Shown in pieces: positions 25,570 through 33,724 of a stretch of DNA of 64,000 nucleotides. Made by a program: the position numbers and the translations under genes. The notes under the pieces are model-generated. The model saw only the letters and a program-made list of their open reading frames with translations. It was not told the DNA's origin and ran no database searches. Within the stretch, counting starts at the first letter, position 1; every line of letters starts with the position of its first letter. This stretch comes from Rhodobacter sp. (GTDB lineage Bacteria; Pseudomonadota; Alphaproteobacteria; Rhodobacterales; Rhodobacteraceae), in contig JACKKE010000016.1 of NCBI GenBank assembly GCA_020637595.1, positions 1-64,000 of the forward strand, written 5' to 3'.

Positions 25570-26265
25570 TCAGCCCCTCCGCACCGCTTTCACCACCACC
25601 GGCAGCAGCGACAACGCCGCCAGCCCCAACAACGGCCCCAAGACGAAGGGCTGAAAGATGATCCCCAGATCCGGCGCCTCGCCCCGGGTAAAGACCACAC
25701 CCAGTCCGGCCCCGACCCAGGTATAGATCAGCCCGCCCGGCACGATCCCCACCAGCGTGGTCCAGGCAAAGCGCAGCACCGCCACACCCAGAAAGGCCGG
25801 AATCAGATTGGCGACGAAGAACGGAACCACCGGGATCAGCCGCATCGACAAAAGCACCGGCACCTCGTTGGCGCGAATCCCGTCGCTCAGCCGTTTCACC
25901 GCCCCGTCCGAGGCGTCGATCCGCGCCCGCAAGCCCTCGCCTGGCCCGGTGCGCACCGCCAGGAACAGGATCAGCGCCCCCAGCGTCGCCGCCCCCACAT
26001 TATAGACCACCCCCGGAAACAGCCCGAACAGGAACCCGCCGGTCAGCGTGATCCAGACCGCCCCGGGCAGCGAAAAGGCGACAAAGACGACATAGACCGC
26101 GATGAACAGCGCCGGTGTCAAAACCGGATGCGCATCGCGAAACGCCAGCAAAGCCAGACGGTTGTCGCGCAGGATCTCGAAACCCAGCCGATCGCGCAGC
26201 AGCAGAAATCCGAGGATCGCGCCCGTCACGATCAGAAAGAGGGGCAACCATCGGCGCAGGGTCAT
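25570..26265 (-). CDS. TVP38/TMEM64 (DedA-related) membrane protein
   Basis: 231 residues with about six membrane segments. The family core is present: FSLPGAVWITLTGGFLFG, NVGAATLGALILFLAVR, and RLIPVVPFFVANLIPAFLGV. ATG 26265 follows GGAG eight bases away; longer frames upstream are unsupported. SNARE-associated/VTT-domain proteins act in lipid scrambling or membrane homeostasis. It is probably co-transcribed with the flavoprotein and possibly the kinase. Confidence 0.9.
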   Translation of the reverse strand: MTLRRWLPLFLIVTGAILGFLLLRDRLGFEILRDNRLALLAFRDAHPVLTPALFIAVYVVFVAFSLPGAVWITLTGGFLFGLFPGVVYNVGAATLGALILFLAVRTGPGEGLRARIDASDGAVKRLSDGIRANEVPVLLSMRLIPVVPFFVANLIPAFLGVAVLRFAWTTLVGIVPGGLIYTWVGAGLGVVFTRGEAPDLGIIFQPFVLGPLLGLAALSLLPVVVKAVRRG

Positions 26266-26426
26266 CACGGATCTCCTTTTCACCGGCAGGACGGTCCCGG
26301 TCCACCCCATGTTACAAAGGTCACGCTTTCGTGGCAGGCATGGCGGTGATCCGCAACCACAACCCGGCACACACAGCGCGCCACCGATCCGGCTGCGCTT
26401 TTTTCCGTTTCCATGCCGGGCGTCGA

Positions 26427-26455
26427 TTGACTTGCGCGCCCGCCTTGGCTATTGC
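26427..26455 (+). promoter_or_regulatory. Sigma70-type promoter of rpmH
   Basis: TTGACT at 26427-26432, a 17-base spacer and TATTGC at 26450-26455. This is a good match to the housekeeping promoter, about 70 bases before rpmH. A hairpin (CGAATCC 26481-26487 with GGATTCG 26494-26500) lies in the resulting leader. Confidence 0.6.
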
Positions 26456-26524
26456 CCGGCCCTCAGAAGGAATTTGCCCTCGAATCCCCCGTCGGATTCG
26501 GGCCGAGTATAAAGGACCGGAGCG

Positions 26525-26659
26525 ATGAAACGCACCTATCAGCCCTCGAACCTGGTTCGCAAGAAGCGCCACGGGTTCCGCGCCCGCATGGCCACCAAGT
26601 CGGGCCAGAAGATCCTGAACGCCCGCCGCGCCCGCGGCCGCAAGCGTCTGTCGGCCTGA
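26525..26659 (+). CDS. rpmH: 50S ribosomal protein L34
   Basis: 44 residues, beginning MKRTYQPSNLVRKKRHGF and ending RRARGRKRLSA, the full canonical L34. It is highly basic and is a structural component of the large ribosomal subunit. It precedes rnpA by 23 bases in the universal rpmH-rnpA order. Confidence 0.99.
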   Translation: MKRTYQPSNLVRKKRHGFRARMATKSGQKILNARRARGRKRLSA

Positions 26660-26682
26660 GGCCAGCAGCGTCTGCTACGGAC

Positions 26683-27090
26683 ATGACGCCGCCGGATGCG
26701 CCCCTGACCAGCCCGCAGGCTGGGGAACAGGTGGCCCCGGCGGCTTCGTCATGCCTGCAGGTTTTGAAAAAGCGCGTCGAGTTCCTCGCCGCCGCCCGCG
26801 CCCGCCGCGCCCCGGTCGACGGCTTCCTGCTGCAGGCCCGCGAACGCGCCGCGACCGAACCGGCCACCGGGCTGCGCGTCGGCTTCACCTGCTCGAAAAA
26901 GGTCGGCAACGCCGTCACCCGCAACCGCGCCAAGCGCCGGCTGCGGGCGCTCGCGCGGGAGGTCCTGACGCAACAGGGCCTGCCCGGCTGGGATTATGTC
27001 CTCGTCGGCAAACCCGAGGCCACGGTGACCCGCGCCTATGACGATCTGCGCGCCGATCTGGTCAAGGCGCTTCGCCGGATCCACGGATGA
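26683..27090 (+). CDS. rnpA: Ribonuclease P protein component
   Basis: 135 residues. The family core RVGFTCSKKVGNAVTRNRAKRRLRALA (RNR motif) and LVGKPEATVTRAYDDLRADL are present, along with the N-terminal LKKRVEFLAAARARR. ATG 26683 is chosen; the first 25 residues are an extension typical of alphaproteobacteria. It binds RNase P RNA for tRNA 5' maturation. Its 3' end overlaps a small minus-strand frame. Confidence 0.97.
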   Translation: MTPPDAPLTSPQAGEQVAPAASSCLQVLKKRVEFLAAARARRAPVDGFLLQARERAATEPATGLRVGFTCSKKVGNAVTRNRAKRRLRALAREVLTQQGLPGWDYVLVGKPEATVTRAYDDLRADLVKALRRIHG

Positions 27091-27286
27091 CGTGATCGCA
27101 GACCCGCTCGCGCCGCGCAGGCCGGTCCAGCGACACGCCCGCGCGCAGCAGCACCGCGAACCCCAGCGCCAGAACCGCCACCACCGGGGCCCAGCCCGGC
27201 GCCTCCGGCCAAAACACCACAACCAGCAGCGCCGCGCCCGCCCCCCGGCGCAGCCCCTGCTCTCTCACCTTGCTCCAAATACGCAT
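27062..27286 (-). CDS. Small two-helix membrane protein, overlapping rnpA 3' end
   Basis: 74 residues. A basic N-terminus (MRIWSKVREQGLRRGAG) is followed by two hydrophobic segments (ALLVVVFWPEAPGW and APVVAVLALGFAVLLRAG). GGAGG lies seven bases before the ATG. It is 30 bases downstream of the SDR gene on the same strand and overlaps rnpA by 29 bases tail to tail. Unnamed; it may be a shadow, but the ribosome-binding site and hydrophobic pattern favour a gene. Confidence 0.5.
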   Translation of the reverse strand: MRIWSKVREQGLRRGAGAALLVVVFWPEAPGWAPVVAVLALGFAVLLRAGVSLDRPARRERVCDHVIRGSGEAP

Positions 27287-27316
27287 CCGCCGCCGCCTCC
27301 CCGCGCGACCGCCGGA

Positions 27317-28066
27317 TCAGCGCCCGCCGCCGATATCCAGAATCGCCCCCGAGGCATAGCTCGCCGCCCCGCCGGCCAACCACAGGATCGCCTCGGCCAC
27401 CTCCTCGGGCGTGCCGGGGCGCTGCATCGGCACCAGATGCGCCAGCTCCCGCGCACGCCCCGGGCGACCGCCGCTGGCGTGGATTGCGGTGTCGATCAGC
27501 CCGGGCCGCACCGCGTTGACGCGGATGTTCTGCCCGGCCAGCTCCTTGGCCAGCCCGATGGTCAGCGTGTCGACAGCCCCCTTGGTCGCGGCGTAATCGA
27601 CATATTCATAAGGCGAGCCCAGCTTGGCCGCGATCGACGAGACCAGCACCAGCGCCGCCGCGGGTTCCTCGACCGGCCGGGGCAGCCGCCGCGCGGCCTC
27701 GCGCGCGCACAACAGCGCGCCCAGCAGGTTGGTGTCGATCACCGCCCGCATCCGGTCCAGGCTCATCTCGGCCAGCGGCATCGAGGGCGCGACGATGCCC
27801 GCGTTCACCACCACCGCATCCAACCTGCCCAGCGCCGCCTCGGCTTGCTCGAACAGCGCCACCACATCGCCCTCGACGGCGACATCGGCGCGGATCGCCA
27901 CCGCCTGCCCGTCCAGCGCCACGATCTGTTCCACCGTTTCATCCGCCGCCGCGCGGTCGGAATGCCAGCTCAGCGCCACAGGCCAGCCGCGCGCCGCCGC
28001 CCCCAGCGCCACCGCCCGCCCGATCCCGCGCGAGCCCCCGGTGATCAGGATTGCCCGTTTTTCCAT
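27317..28066 (-). CDS. Short-chain dehydrogenase/reductase
   Basis: 249 residues. NAD(P)-binding TGGSRGIGRAVA, NAG motif VVVNAGIVAPSM, catalytic Ser in VLVSSIAAKLG and YxxxK in VDYAATKGAVDT are all present. The C-terminus has GTPEEVAEAILWLAG and ends near YASGAILDIGGGR. The phrase GGSRGIGRA plus Rossmann residues in SWHSDRAAAD suggest NADP. The substrate is unknown, and relatives are annotated as glucose dehydrogenase or FabG-like. Confidence 0.92.
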   Translation of the reverse strand: MEKRAILITGGSRGIGRAVALGAAARGWPVALSWHSDRAAADETVEQIVALDGQAVAIRADVAVEGDVVALFEQAEAALGRLDAVVVNAGIVAPSMPLAEMSLDRMRAVIDTNLLGALLCAREAARRLPRPVEEPAAALVLVSSIAAKLGSPYEYVDYAATKGAVDTLTIGLAKELAGQNIRVNAVRPGLIDTAIHASGGRPGRARELAHLVPMQRPGTPEEVAEAILWLAGGAASYASGAILDIGGGR

Positions 28067-28187
28067 CCCGCCCTCCGCCGTTTCGCGGCAGGCTAGCGCC
28101 CGACCCGGCCCACGTCCACCGCGCCGCATCCACCGCCCCGCATCCACGGAGCTTGCCGCCCCGCGCGCCCTGCCCTAGCCTGCCGCG

Positions 28188-28673
28188 ATGACCGCCCGCA
28201 TCCTCGTCAGCGCCTGCCTTCTGGGCCGCCCCGTCCGCTATGACGGGCGGGGCAAGCCCCTGGGCGACGCCCGGCTGGCCGCGTGGCAGGCGCAGGGCCG
28301 CATCGTTGCGCTCTGCCCCGAGGTGGCGGGCGGACTGCCCACCCCCCGCCCCCCGGCCGAAATCGAGCCCGGAGCAACCGCCCTGGACGTGCTGGAAGGC
28401 CGCGCGCGGATCCTGACCGCCACCGGCGCGGACGTGACCGCCCCCTTTCTGGCCGGCGCGCGGATCGCGCTGCATACGGCGCAGGCGCAGCACTGCCGGT
28501 TCGCCCTGCTGATGGATGGCAGCCCGTCCTGCGGCAGCCTGCAGGTCTATTCCGGCCACCACGACGGCACCCGCCAGCCCGGTCAGGGCGTCACCGCCGC
28601 CTTGCTCGTCCGGCATGGCATCACCGTTTTCGCCCCGTCGCAGATCGACGCGCTGGCCACCCTGGCCGATTGA
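28188..28673 (+). CDS. DUF523 / thiouracil desulfidase (TudS)-family protein
   Basis: 161 residues. The three family cysteines that bind a [4Fe-4S] cluster are C10 (VSACLLGRPVRYDG), C43 (ALCPEVAGGLPTPRP) and C115 (DGSPSCGS). Family members remove sulfur from thiouracil-type compounds. Here the wording SACLLG and PEVAGGLPTPR is canonical. It lies 69 bases before yidD. Confidence 0.9.
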   Translation: MTARILVSACLLGRPVRYDGRGKPLGDARLAAWQAQGRIVALCPEVAGGLPTPRPPAEIEPGATALDVLEGRARILTATGADVTAPFLAGARIALHTAQAQHCRFALLMDGSPSCGSLQVYSGHHDGTRQPGQGVTAALLVRHGITVFAPSQIDALATLAD

Positions 28674-28742
28674 CGCATCCCCTTGCGAAACCCGGCGGCA
28701 GAGTCCACCTGAGGGGAAACCCGCACCCCGGAGGCCGCGCCC

Positions 28743-29027
28743 GTGCCCGATCCGATCCGCCCCCGCCTGACCACTGCGCCCCTGGCCTGGCTGGTGTCGC
28801 TGCCCGTGCTGGCCTATCGGCTGCTGCTCAGCCCCTGGGTCGGGCACGGGTGCCGTTACCAGCCGACCTGCTCGGTCTATGCGCTGGAGGCTTTGCAGCG
28901 GCACGGTGCGATCAAGGGCTCGTGGCTGGCGGCCAGGCGCATCGCCAGCTGCCATCCGCTGGGCGGGCACGGCTATGACCCGGTCCCCGGCGCCGACCCG
29001 GAACATGACGCCCGACATCGGCACTGA
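28743..29027 (+). CDS. yidD: Membrane protein insertion efficiency factor YidD
   Basis: 94 residues. The conserved core YRLLLSPWVGHGCRYQPTCS, YALEALQRHG and CHPLGGHGYDPVP is present. It starts at GTG 28743 after GGAGG. YidD normally lies between rnpA and yidC; here the yidC gene is 27.8 kb further on, so the usual neighbourhood is interrupted. Confidence 0.95.
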   Translation: MPDPIRPRLTTAPLAWLVSLPVLAYRLLLSPWVGHGCRYQPTCSVYALEALQRHGAIKGSWLAARRIASCHPLGGHGYDPVPGADPEHDARHRH

Positions 29028-29032
29028 CGCGG

Positions 29033-30616
29033 TCAGTCGAACGCCCCGGTCCTGACCAGCCGCCAGGCCTGCGCGCCGCCGGTGCGCTCAGCGATCAGCG
29101 CCGCGTCGTGATAGCTCCAGATCGTCGCATCGACGACCGCCTGCACCGCGACCGGATCGGCGCGATAAAGCCCCGGGTCGAACCCCTGCGCGGCGGCCGC
29201 GATCTCGGCCAGCGGGTCCACGCCAAAGACATAAGCCCCGTCCAGATCGGCATAGGCCAGCAGCGCGCCCTCCCAGCGCGGGGCAATCAGCACCGCATTG
29301 CGCAGGCTGGCCGCCGCCAACCCGGCATCGCGGAAATCCGCGCCGATCAACAGCGCATCGTCGAATACCGCCGCCATCGCGAAAGCATGGGAAAACGTGC
29401 AATCCACCAGCGCCGCACCGCTGAAATCGGCCCCGACCAGATCGGTGTCGCCCCCGGGCAATCCGGCGAACGTCACCGCCTGCAGGTCCGAGCCCCGAAA
29501 CCGGATGTTCGGCAGCCGCGCTCCACTCAGATCGACCCTGCGCAACCACGCATGCGACAGGTCGCCAAAGGGCATCCCCACTTGCCGCATCACCGCATCC
29601 CCGATCTCCAGCCGCGGGCCATAGGCAAATTCGAGGTTCAGCCGCCCGTCGATCAACCCGGTGAAATCGCGGATCCCGCTGGCCAGCATCGCCCGCAACA
29701 GCTGCCCGCGCTCAGGGCTGGCGGCACGGTCGATCAGGTCGATCGGCGCGGGCTCGCCCGACCAGTCGTTTTCCGAGGCGATGCGTTCCCAGGCCGAAGC
29801 CAGAACCGCGCGCCGCCGCCGCATGGCGATCTGGCCATGATCGTCGTCATTGGCCGCGTTGATCCCGGGATCGAGGAACCGGTAGGGTCGCAGCCGCTGC
29901 GACAGGTCGATCAGCCGGAAGACCAGACTGCGGGGCAGGTCCGCGGTGTTCAGCCGCCCGTCCTCGGCCAGGGTGTCGGTCGCATCCCCCAAAAGCCCCA
30001 CGACCACCGAGACCTCGCTCGCCAACCCCGCATTGCGCGCCGCCTCGGCCAGCTCGCTCTGCTGTTCCAGCAGATCGTTCTGCTGGGCAATGCGGCGGTT
30101 CTGTTCAGCCATCAGGACCATCTGCTGACCCAGCAGGGCGTTTTGCTTGAACAACAGCGCCGTGCCGGCCAATGCCGCCATCGCCGCGATCAGGGCGGTC
30201 AGCGAGGTCATGATCCAGCGCCGCGTCGACAGCCAGGCATAGCGCGCCATCACCGCCCGGATCAGCCGGTTGGCCGACCCCACGGCGGCCTCGGGGTCGC
30301 GCAGCGCCACCCCTTGGGCCACACCCGCCAGCGGCCCGGCCAGATGTTCCACCTGCACCTCGGCCATGCCGAAAAGCGCGCGCAGGATGCGGCGGCGAAA
30401 GAGCAGCAGCACCATGCCCACCAGCGCGGTGATCAGGATCGTGCCCAGGAACACCCCGGCGATCACGCCGGCGCTGTCTTCCAGAAACCCGAGGCCGGTA
30501 AAGGCCAGCAGGAACCCCGCCGCGATACCGAAGGCAAAGAAAAACACCGCAAAGGCCAGCGAGAACCCGCGCGGCGCAGCCTCGATCAGATCGGCGACGG
30601 GTTGGTCTTCGCTCAT
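29033..30616 (-). CDS. Large membrane protein with C-terminal pentapeptide-like repeats
   Basis: 527 residues. Two N-terminal helices (about 18-75), a third helix (about 137-157) and then a coiled coil with repeated QQN/QQS (GQQMVLMAEQNRRIAQQNDLLEQQ). The C-terminal half has pentapeptide-type stretches (LSGARLPNIRFRGSDLQAVTF, LVGADFSGAALVDC, LIGADFRDAGLAAASLRNAV) that would form a right-handed beta helix. This resembles ion-channel-like pentapeptide membrane proteins of alphaproteobacteria. No function is assigned. It converges on yidD and is divergent from ttcA across 40 bases. Confidence 0.85.
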   Translation of the reverse strand: MSEDQPVADLIEAAPRGFSLAFAVFFFAFGIAAGFLLAFTGLGFLEDSAGVIAGVFLGTILITALVGMVLLLFRRRILRALFGMAEVQVEHLAGPLAGVAQGVALRDPEAAVGSANRLIRAVMARYAWLSTRRWIMTSLTALIAAMAALAGTALLFKQNALLGQQMVLMAEQNRRIAQQNDLLEQQSELAEAARNAGLASEVSVVVGLLGDATDTLAEDGRLNTADLPRSLVFRLIDLSQRLRPYRFLDPGINAANDDDHGQIAMRRRRAVLASAWERIASENDWSGEPAPIDLIDRAASPERGQLLRAMLASGIRDFTGLIDGRLNLEFAYGPRLEIGDAVMRQVGMPFGDLSHAWLRRVDLSGARLPNIRFRGSDLQAVTFAGLPGGDTDLVGADFSGAALVDCTFSHAFAMAAVFDDALLIGADFRDAGLAAASLRNAVLIAPRWEGALLAYADLDGAYVFGVDPLAEIAAAAQGFDPGLYRADPVAVQAVVDATIWSYHDAALIAERTGGAQAWRLVRTGAFD

Positions 30617-30656
30617 GCGGCCCCCTGCCCATTGACGATGGCAAAGGAAAGCCCCT

Positions 30657-31556
30657 ATGGCAACCCGCAGGAGGGCCCGGCCCATGCTCGACGACGGCGA
30701 CGACATTCATCCGCTCTTTCACGGGGCGCCGAAAAGCACCGAGTTCCGCAAGCTGCGCAAGCGGCTGGTGCAGCAGGTGCGCGAGGCGGTCGACACCTTC
30801 GGCATGGTCAAGCCGGGCGACCGCTGGCTGGTGTGCCTGTCGGGTGGCAAGGACAGCTATACCCTGCTGGCGATCCTGCACGAGCTGCAGTGGCGCGGGC
30901 TCTTGCCGGTCGAATTGCTGGCCTGCAATCTGGATCAGGGCCAGCCGGGCTTCCCGGCCACCGTCCTGCCCGAGTTCCTGCAGCGCATGGGTGTGCCGCA
31001 CCGGATCGAGTATCAGGACACCTATTCGGTGGTGATGGACAAGATCCCGCAGGGGCGCACCTATTGCAGCCTGTGCTCGCGGCTGCGGCGCGGGAACCTG
31101 TATCGAATCGCGCGCGAGGAAGGGTGCTCGGCCGTGGTGCTGGGGCACCACCGCGACGATATTCTGGAAACCTTCTTTATGAACCTCTTTCACGGCGGGC
31201 GGCTGGCGACGATGCCGCCGAAACTGGTGAATGAAGATGGCGACCTGATGGTGCTGCGCCCGCTCGCGCTGGTGGCCGAGGCCGATTGCGAGAAATTCGC
31301 CCGCGACATGAGCTATCCGATCATCCCCTGCGATCTGTGCGGCAGCCAGGACGGGCTGCAGCGCCAGCAGGTCAAGGGGATCCTGGACGAATGGGAACGC
31401 CGCAGCCCGGGCCGACGAAACGTGATGTTCAAGGCGCTGATGAACGTGCGCCCCTCGCATCTGGTCGACCCGTCACTCTTTGATTTCGCCGGGCTGACGA
31501 CCACGGCCGCGGCCCCTGATCGCGACAATTCGACGGAAATTCCGCAGCTGCGTTAA
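30657..31556 (+). CDS. ttcA: tRNA 2-thiocytidine(32) synthetase TtcA
   Basis: 299 residues. PP-loop SGGKDS at 62-67, the pair C137-x-x-C140 (TYCSLCSRLRRG) and C225 (IIPCDLCGSQ) for the Fe-S cluster are all present, with LGHHRDDILETFFMNLF between. It installs 2-thiocytidine at tRNA position 32 in an ATP- and Fe-S-dependent reaction. ATG 30657 or ATG 30684 could be the start. Confidence 0.96.
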   Translation: MATRRRARPMLDDGDDIHPLFHGAPKSTEFRKLRKRLVQQVREAVDTFGMVKPGDRWLVCLSGGKDSYTLLAILHELQWRGLLPVELLACNLDQGQPGFPATVLPEFLQRMGVPHRIEYQDTYSVVMDKIPQGRTYCSLCSRLRRGNLYRIAREEGCSAVVLGHHRDDILETFFMNLFHGGRLATMPPKLVNEDGDLMVLRPLALVAEADCEKFARDMSYPIIPCDLCGSQDGLQRQQVKGILDEWERRSPGRRNVMFKALMNVRPSHLVDPSLFDFAGLTTTAAAPDRDNSTEIPQLR

Positions 31557-31625
31557 GGCTTCGGTCAGGCCCCTGTCCCAGCATGCCCCCAGACACGGTG
31601 CGTCGGATGACGGGGGCAGAACAGA

Positions 31626-33164
31626 ATGCAGGAACGCGCAGGATGGACGCGGCGGCTCACTGGCCGGAAGGGACTGCTGGTTCTGCTCGTGCCCGTTCTG
31701 ACGGCAGCGGCGCTGGCACTGGGCGACCCCGGCTGGCCACTGGCGCTGGTGCTGGCGGCACAGGCCATCCTGCTCTGGTGGGGCAATGCGGGCGAGCGGA
31801 CATCCCGGCCCGCGGCACCCGAAACGCAGTCCCTGGCTGCCGCTGACCGCGGGGTCGTGCAGGCGCGGCTGGCGGCGACGGACAGCACGCAGCAGACCGC
31901 GGCGCTGGCCATCCGGCTCGACGAATCGCCCCGCCTGACCGGGCTCTACGGGCCCGCCTTCCTGGCTGTCCTCGACGACGCGCTGGCCGAACGGCTGGGC
32001 GGGGCGCTGCGCGAACACGACGCCTTTTGCCGACTGGACGGCGGCGGCTTCGGCGTCGCCTTGCTGCCGCAGCGGCGGCTGGACATCGGCCATGTGCTGT
32101 CGGTCGCCCAGCGGATCCAGCACCGGCTGTCGCAACCTTTCTCGCATGAGGGCAACACCGTCTGGCCCAGCGTCTCGGTGGGCTTCTGTCTCAGTGCCCG
32201 CGCCGCCGCACTCAATGGCATCGACATGCTGCAGGCCGCTGAACGCGCCGCCGAAAAGGCGCTGCAATCGGGGCCGGCTGGCCTGAACAGCTATAGCATC
32301 GTCGACTTCCCCGCAGCCCTGGCCGGAGACCGGATCGAGGCCTTGCGGCATGCGCTGGACACCGGCGAGATCCGGGCGCATTTCCAACCCCAGATCCGCA
32401 CCGACAACGGCCATGTCAGCGGGCTCGAGGCACTGGCGCGCTGGCACCACCCCCAGCGAGGGATCATTGCGCCCGGGGACTTTCTGCCCCAGATCGAGGC
32501 GGCCGGACTGTCGCAGAAACTGGCCGACCGGATGCTGCGCGACGCGCTCGACACCCTGGCCGCGCTCGACCGCGAAGGGCTGTCGGTGCCCACCGTGTCG
32601 ATCAACCTTTCGGCTGACGAGTTGCGAAACCCGCAACTGGCCGACGAAATCATCTGGGCGCTCGACCGGGCGGACCTCGCCCCGGGGCGCCTGACGGTCG
32701 AGATCCTGGAAACCGTCGTCGCTGGCGGCCAGGACGATGCCGCGGTGCATACGATTGCCCGGCTGGCCGGGCTGGGCTGCGGAATCGACCTCGACGATTT
32801 CGGAACCGGTCATGCCTCGATCGCCAACATCCGCCGGTTTGCGGTCGGCCGGATCAAGATCGACCGCTCCTTTGTCACCCGTCTGCACGAAGACCCGGAT
32901 CAGGAACGCATGGTCGCCGCCATCCTGTCGATGGCGCAGCAACTGGGGCTGGCAACGCTGGCCGAGGGGGTCGAATGCGCCGGCGAGCAGATCCGCCTGG
33001 CGCAGATGGGCTGCGACCACCTGCAGGGGTTTGCCATCGCCCGACCGATGCCCGCGCCGGACCTGCCCGGCTGGCTGCGCGCCCATGACGCGGCGCTGGC
33101 CCGGGGCGAACCCTGGTGCGAAGACCCCGCTGCCGCCCGCGCGGCAAACGCCGGCGACGGCTGA
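31626..33164 (+). CDS. Membrane GGDEF-EAL protein, probable c-di-GMP phosphodiesterase
   Basis: 512 residues. Two N-terminal helices are followed by a degenerate GGDEF domain: at 138-142 the motif reads DGGGF, so cyclase activity is unlikely. The EAL domain looks intact: E268-A-L (GLEALARWHHP), NLSADEL, ILETV, D390-D-F-G-T-G and IKIDRSFV. It should hydrolyse c-di-GMP at the inner membrane and affect the motile/sessile choice. It follows ttcA by 69 bases. After its stop comes 560 bases without a supported gene. Confidence 0.92.
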   Translation: MQERAGWTRRLTGRKGLLVLLVPVLTAAALALGDPGWPLALVLAAQAILLWWGNAGERTSRPAAPETQSLAAADRGVVQARLAATDSTQQTAALAIRLDESPRLTGLYGPAFLAVLDDALAERLGGALREHDAFCRLDGGGFGVALLPQRRLDIGHVLSVAQRIQHRLSQPFSHEGNTVWPSVSVGFCLSARAAALNGIDMLQAAERAAEKALQSGPAGLNSYSIVDFPAALAGDRIEALRHALDTGEIRAHFQPQIRTDNGHVSGLEALARWHHPQRGIIAPGDFLPQIEAAGLSQKLADRMLRDALDTLAALDREGLSVPTVSINLSADELRNPQLADEIIWALDRADLAPGRLTVEILETVVAGGQDDAAVHTIARLAGLGCGIDLDDFGTGHASIANIRRFAVGRIKIDRSFVTRLHEDPDQERMVAAILSMAQQLGLATLAEGVECAGEQIRLAQMGCDHLQGFAIARPMPAPDLPGWLRAHDAALARGEPWCEDPAAARAANAGDG

Positions 33165-33489
33165 GGCCACACTTTCTTTGTTCCTTGGGCGGTGTCCTGC
33201 ACTTTGCGGTCGAGGGGACCGCCCGGATGAGGGGCCGCGCAACAGCCGCCTTGCGCAGTCCCGCGACCAACAGCAGGATGTCCTGGCGAAAGCGGGTTTT
33301 GCCCGGCTTCGGATCACCCCCGCCATCCTGCGCCGTCACCGCGGTGTCGACATCCGCGGTCTTGTTGTGCCGACCGGGAGCCTGCGCGTGGCCGATCGCC
33401 AGAACAACGGCACGGGGATGGCGCTGACCGGTGCCCCGCCCAGTCCGTTCCCGGCCCAGGTTCTGCGCGCCAGAGGCCGGCCTGGGCAA

Positions 33490-33511
33490 AACCGGTCGTC
33501 GACGACCGGTT
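33490..33511. repeat. 22-bp perfect palindrome, left member of a pair
   Basis: The core is ACCGGTCGTCGACGACCGGT (33491-33510), extended by one A/T pair. Its centre is GTCGAC at 33498-33503. It lies two bases before a second perfect palindrome. Confidence 0.75.
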
Positions 33512-33513
33512 CC

Positions 33514-33533
33514 ACGGCGCGTCGACGCGCCGT
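33514..33533. repeat. 20-bp perfect palindrome, right member of a pair
   Basis: ACGGCGCGTCGACGCGCCGT, again centred on GTCGAC (33521-33526). The two centres are 23 bases apart. No U run follows on either strand, so these are not ordinary terminators. Confidence 0.75.
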
Positions 33534-33724
33534 CCGTTGCGCCCGGTCCCGCCCTTGTATTCGCAAGCAAGGCCGTCCATCGTGCAATGTCCAAGCCGGG
33601 TCGCGCCTGAAGTTCCGCCCGTTCCATCAGCATGGATGTCGGGCACATATCCCCGCACCCCCGGATCAGGGACAGGCCGCAGACCCCCGGTGGGGCTGCC
33701 GAACCGCCGCCCCGAACACACGGC

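Larger units (their letters stand above)
33165..33724. other. Gene-free stretch at the left edge of the accessory block
   Basis: No frame here has family similarity or a good start. Overlapping frames on both strands look like GC-rich shadows. The striking content is a pair of adjacent perfect palindromes at 33490-33533. It lies where the yidD/ttcA-side core genes give way to the LIV-transporter block. Confidence 0.6.

Noticed and set aside
26266..26524. Replication origin near rpmH
   Set aside because: No cluster of DnaA boxes, no dnaA gene and no AT-rich unwinding region were seen.
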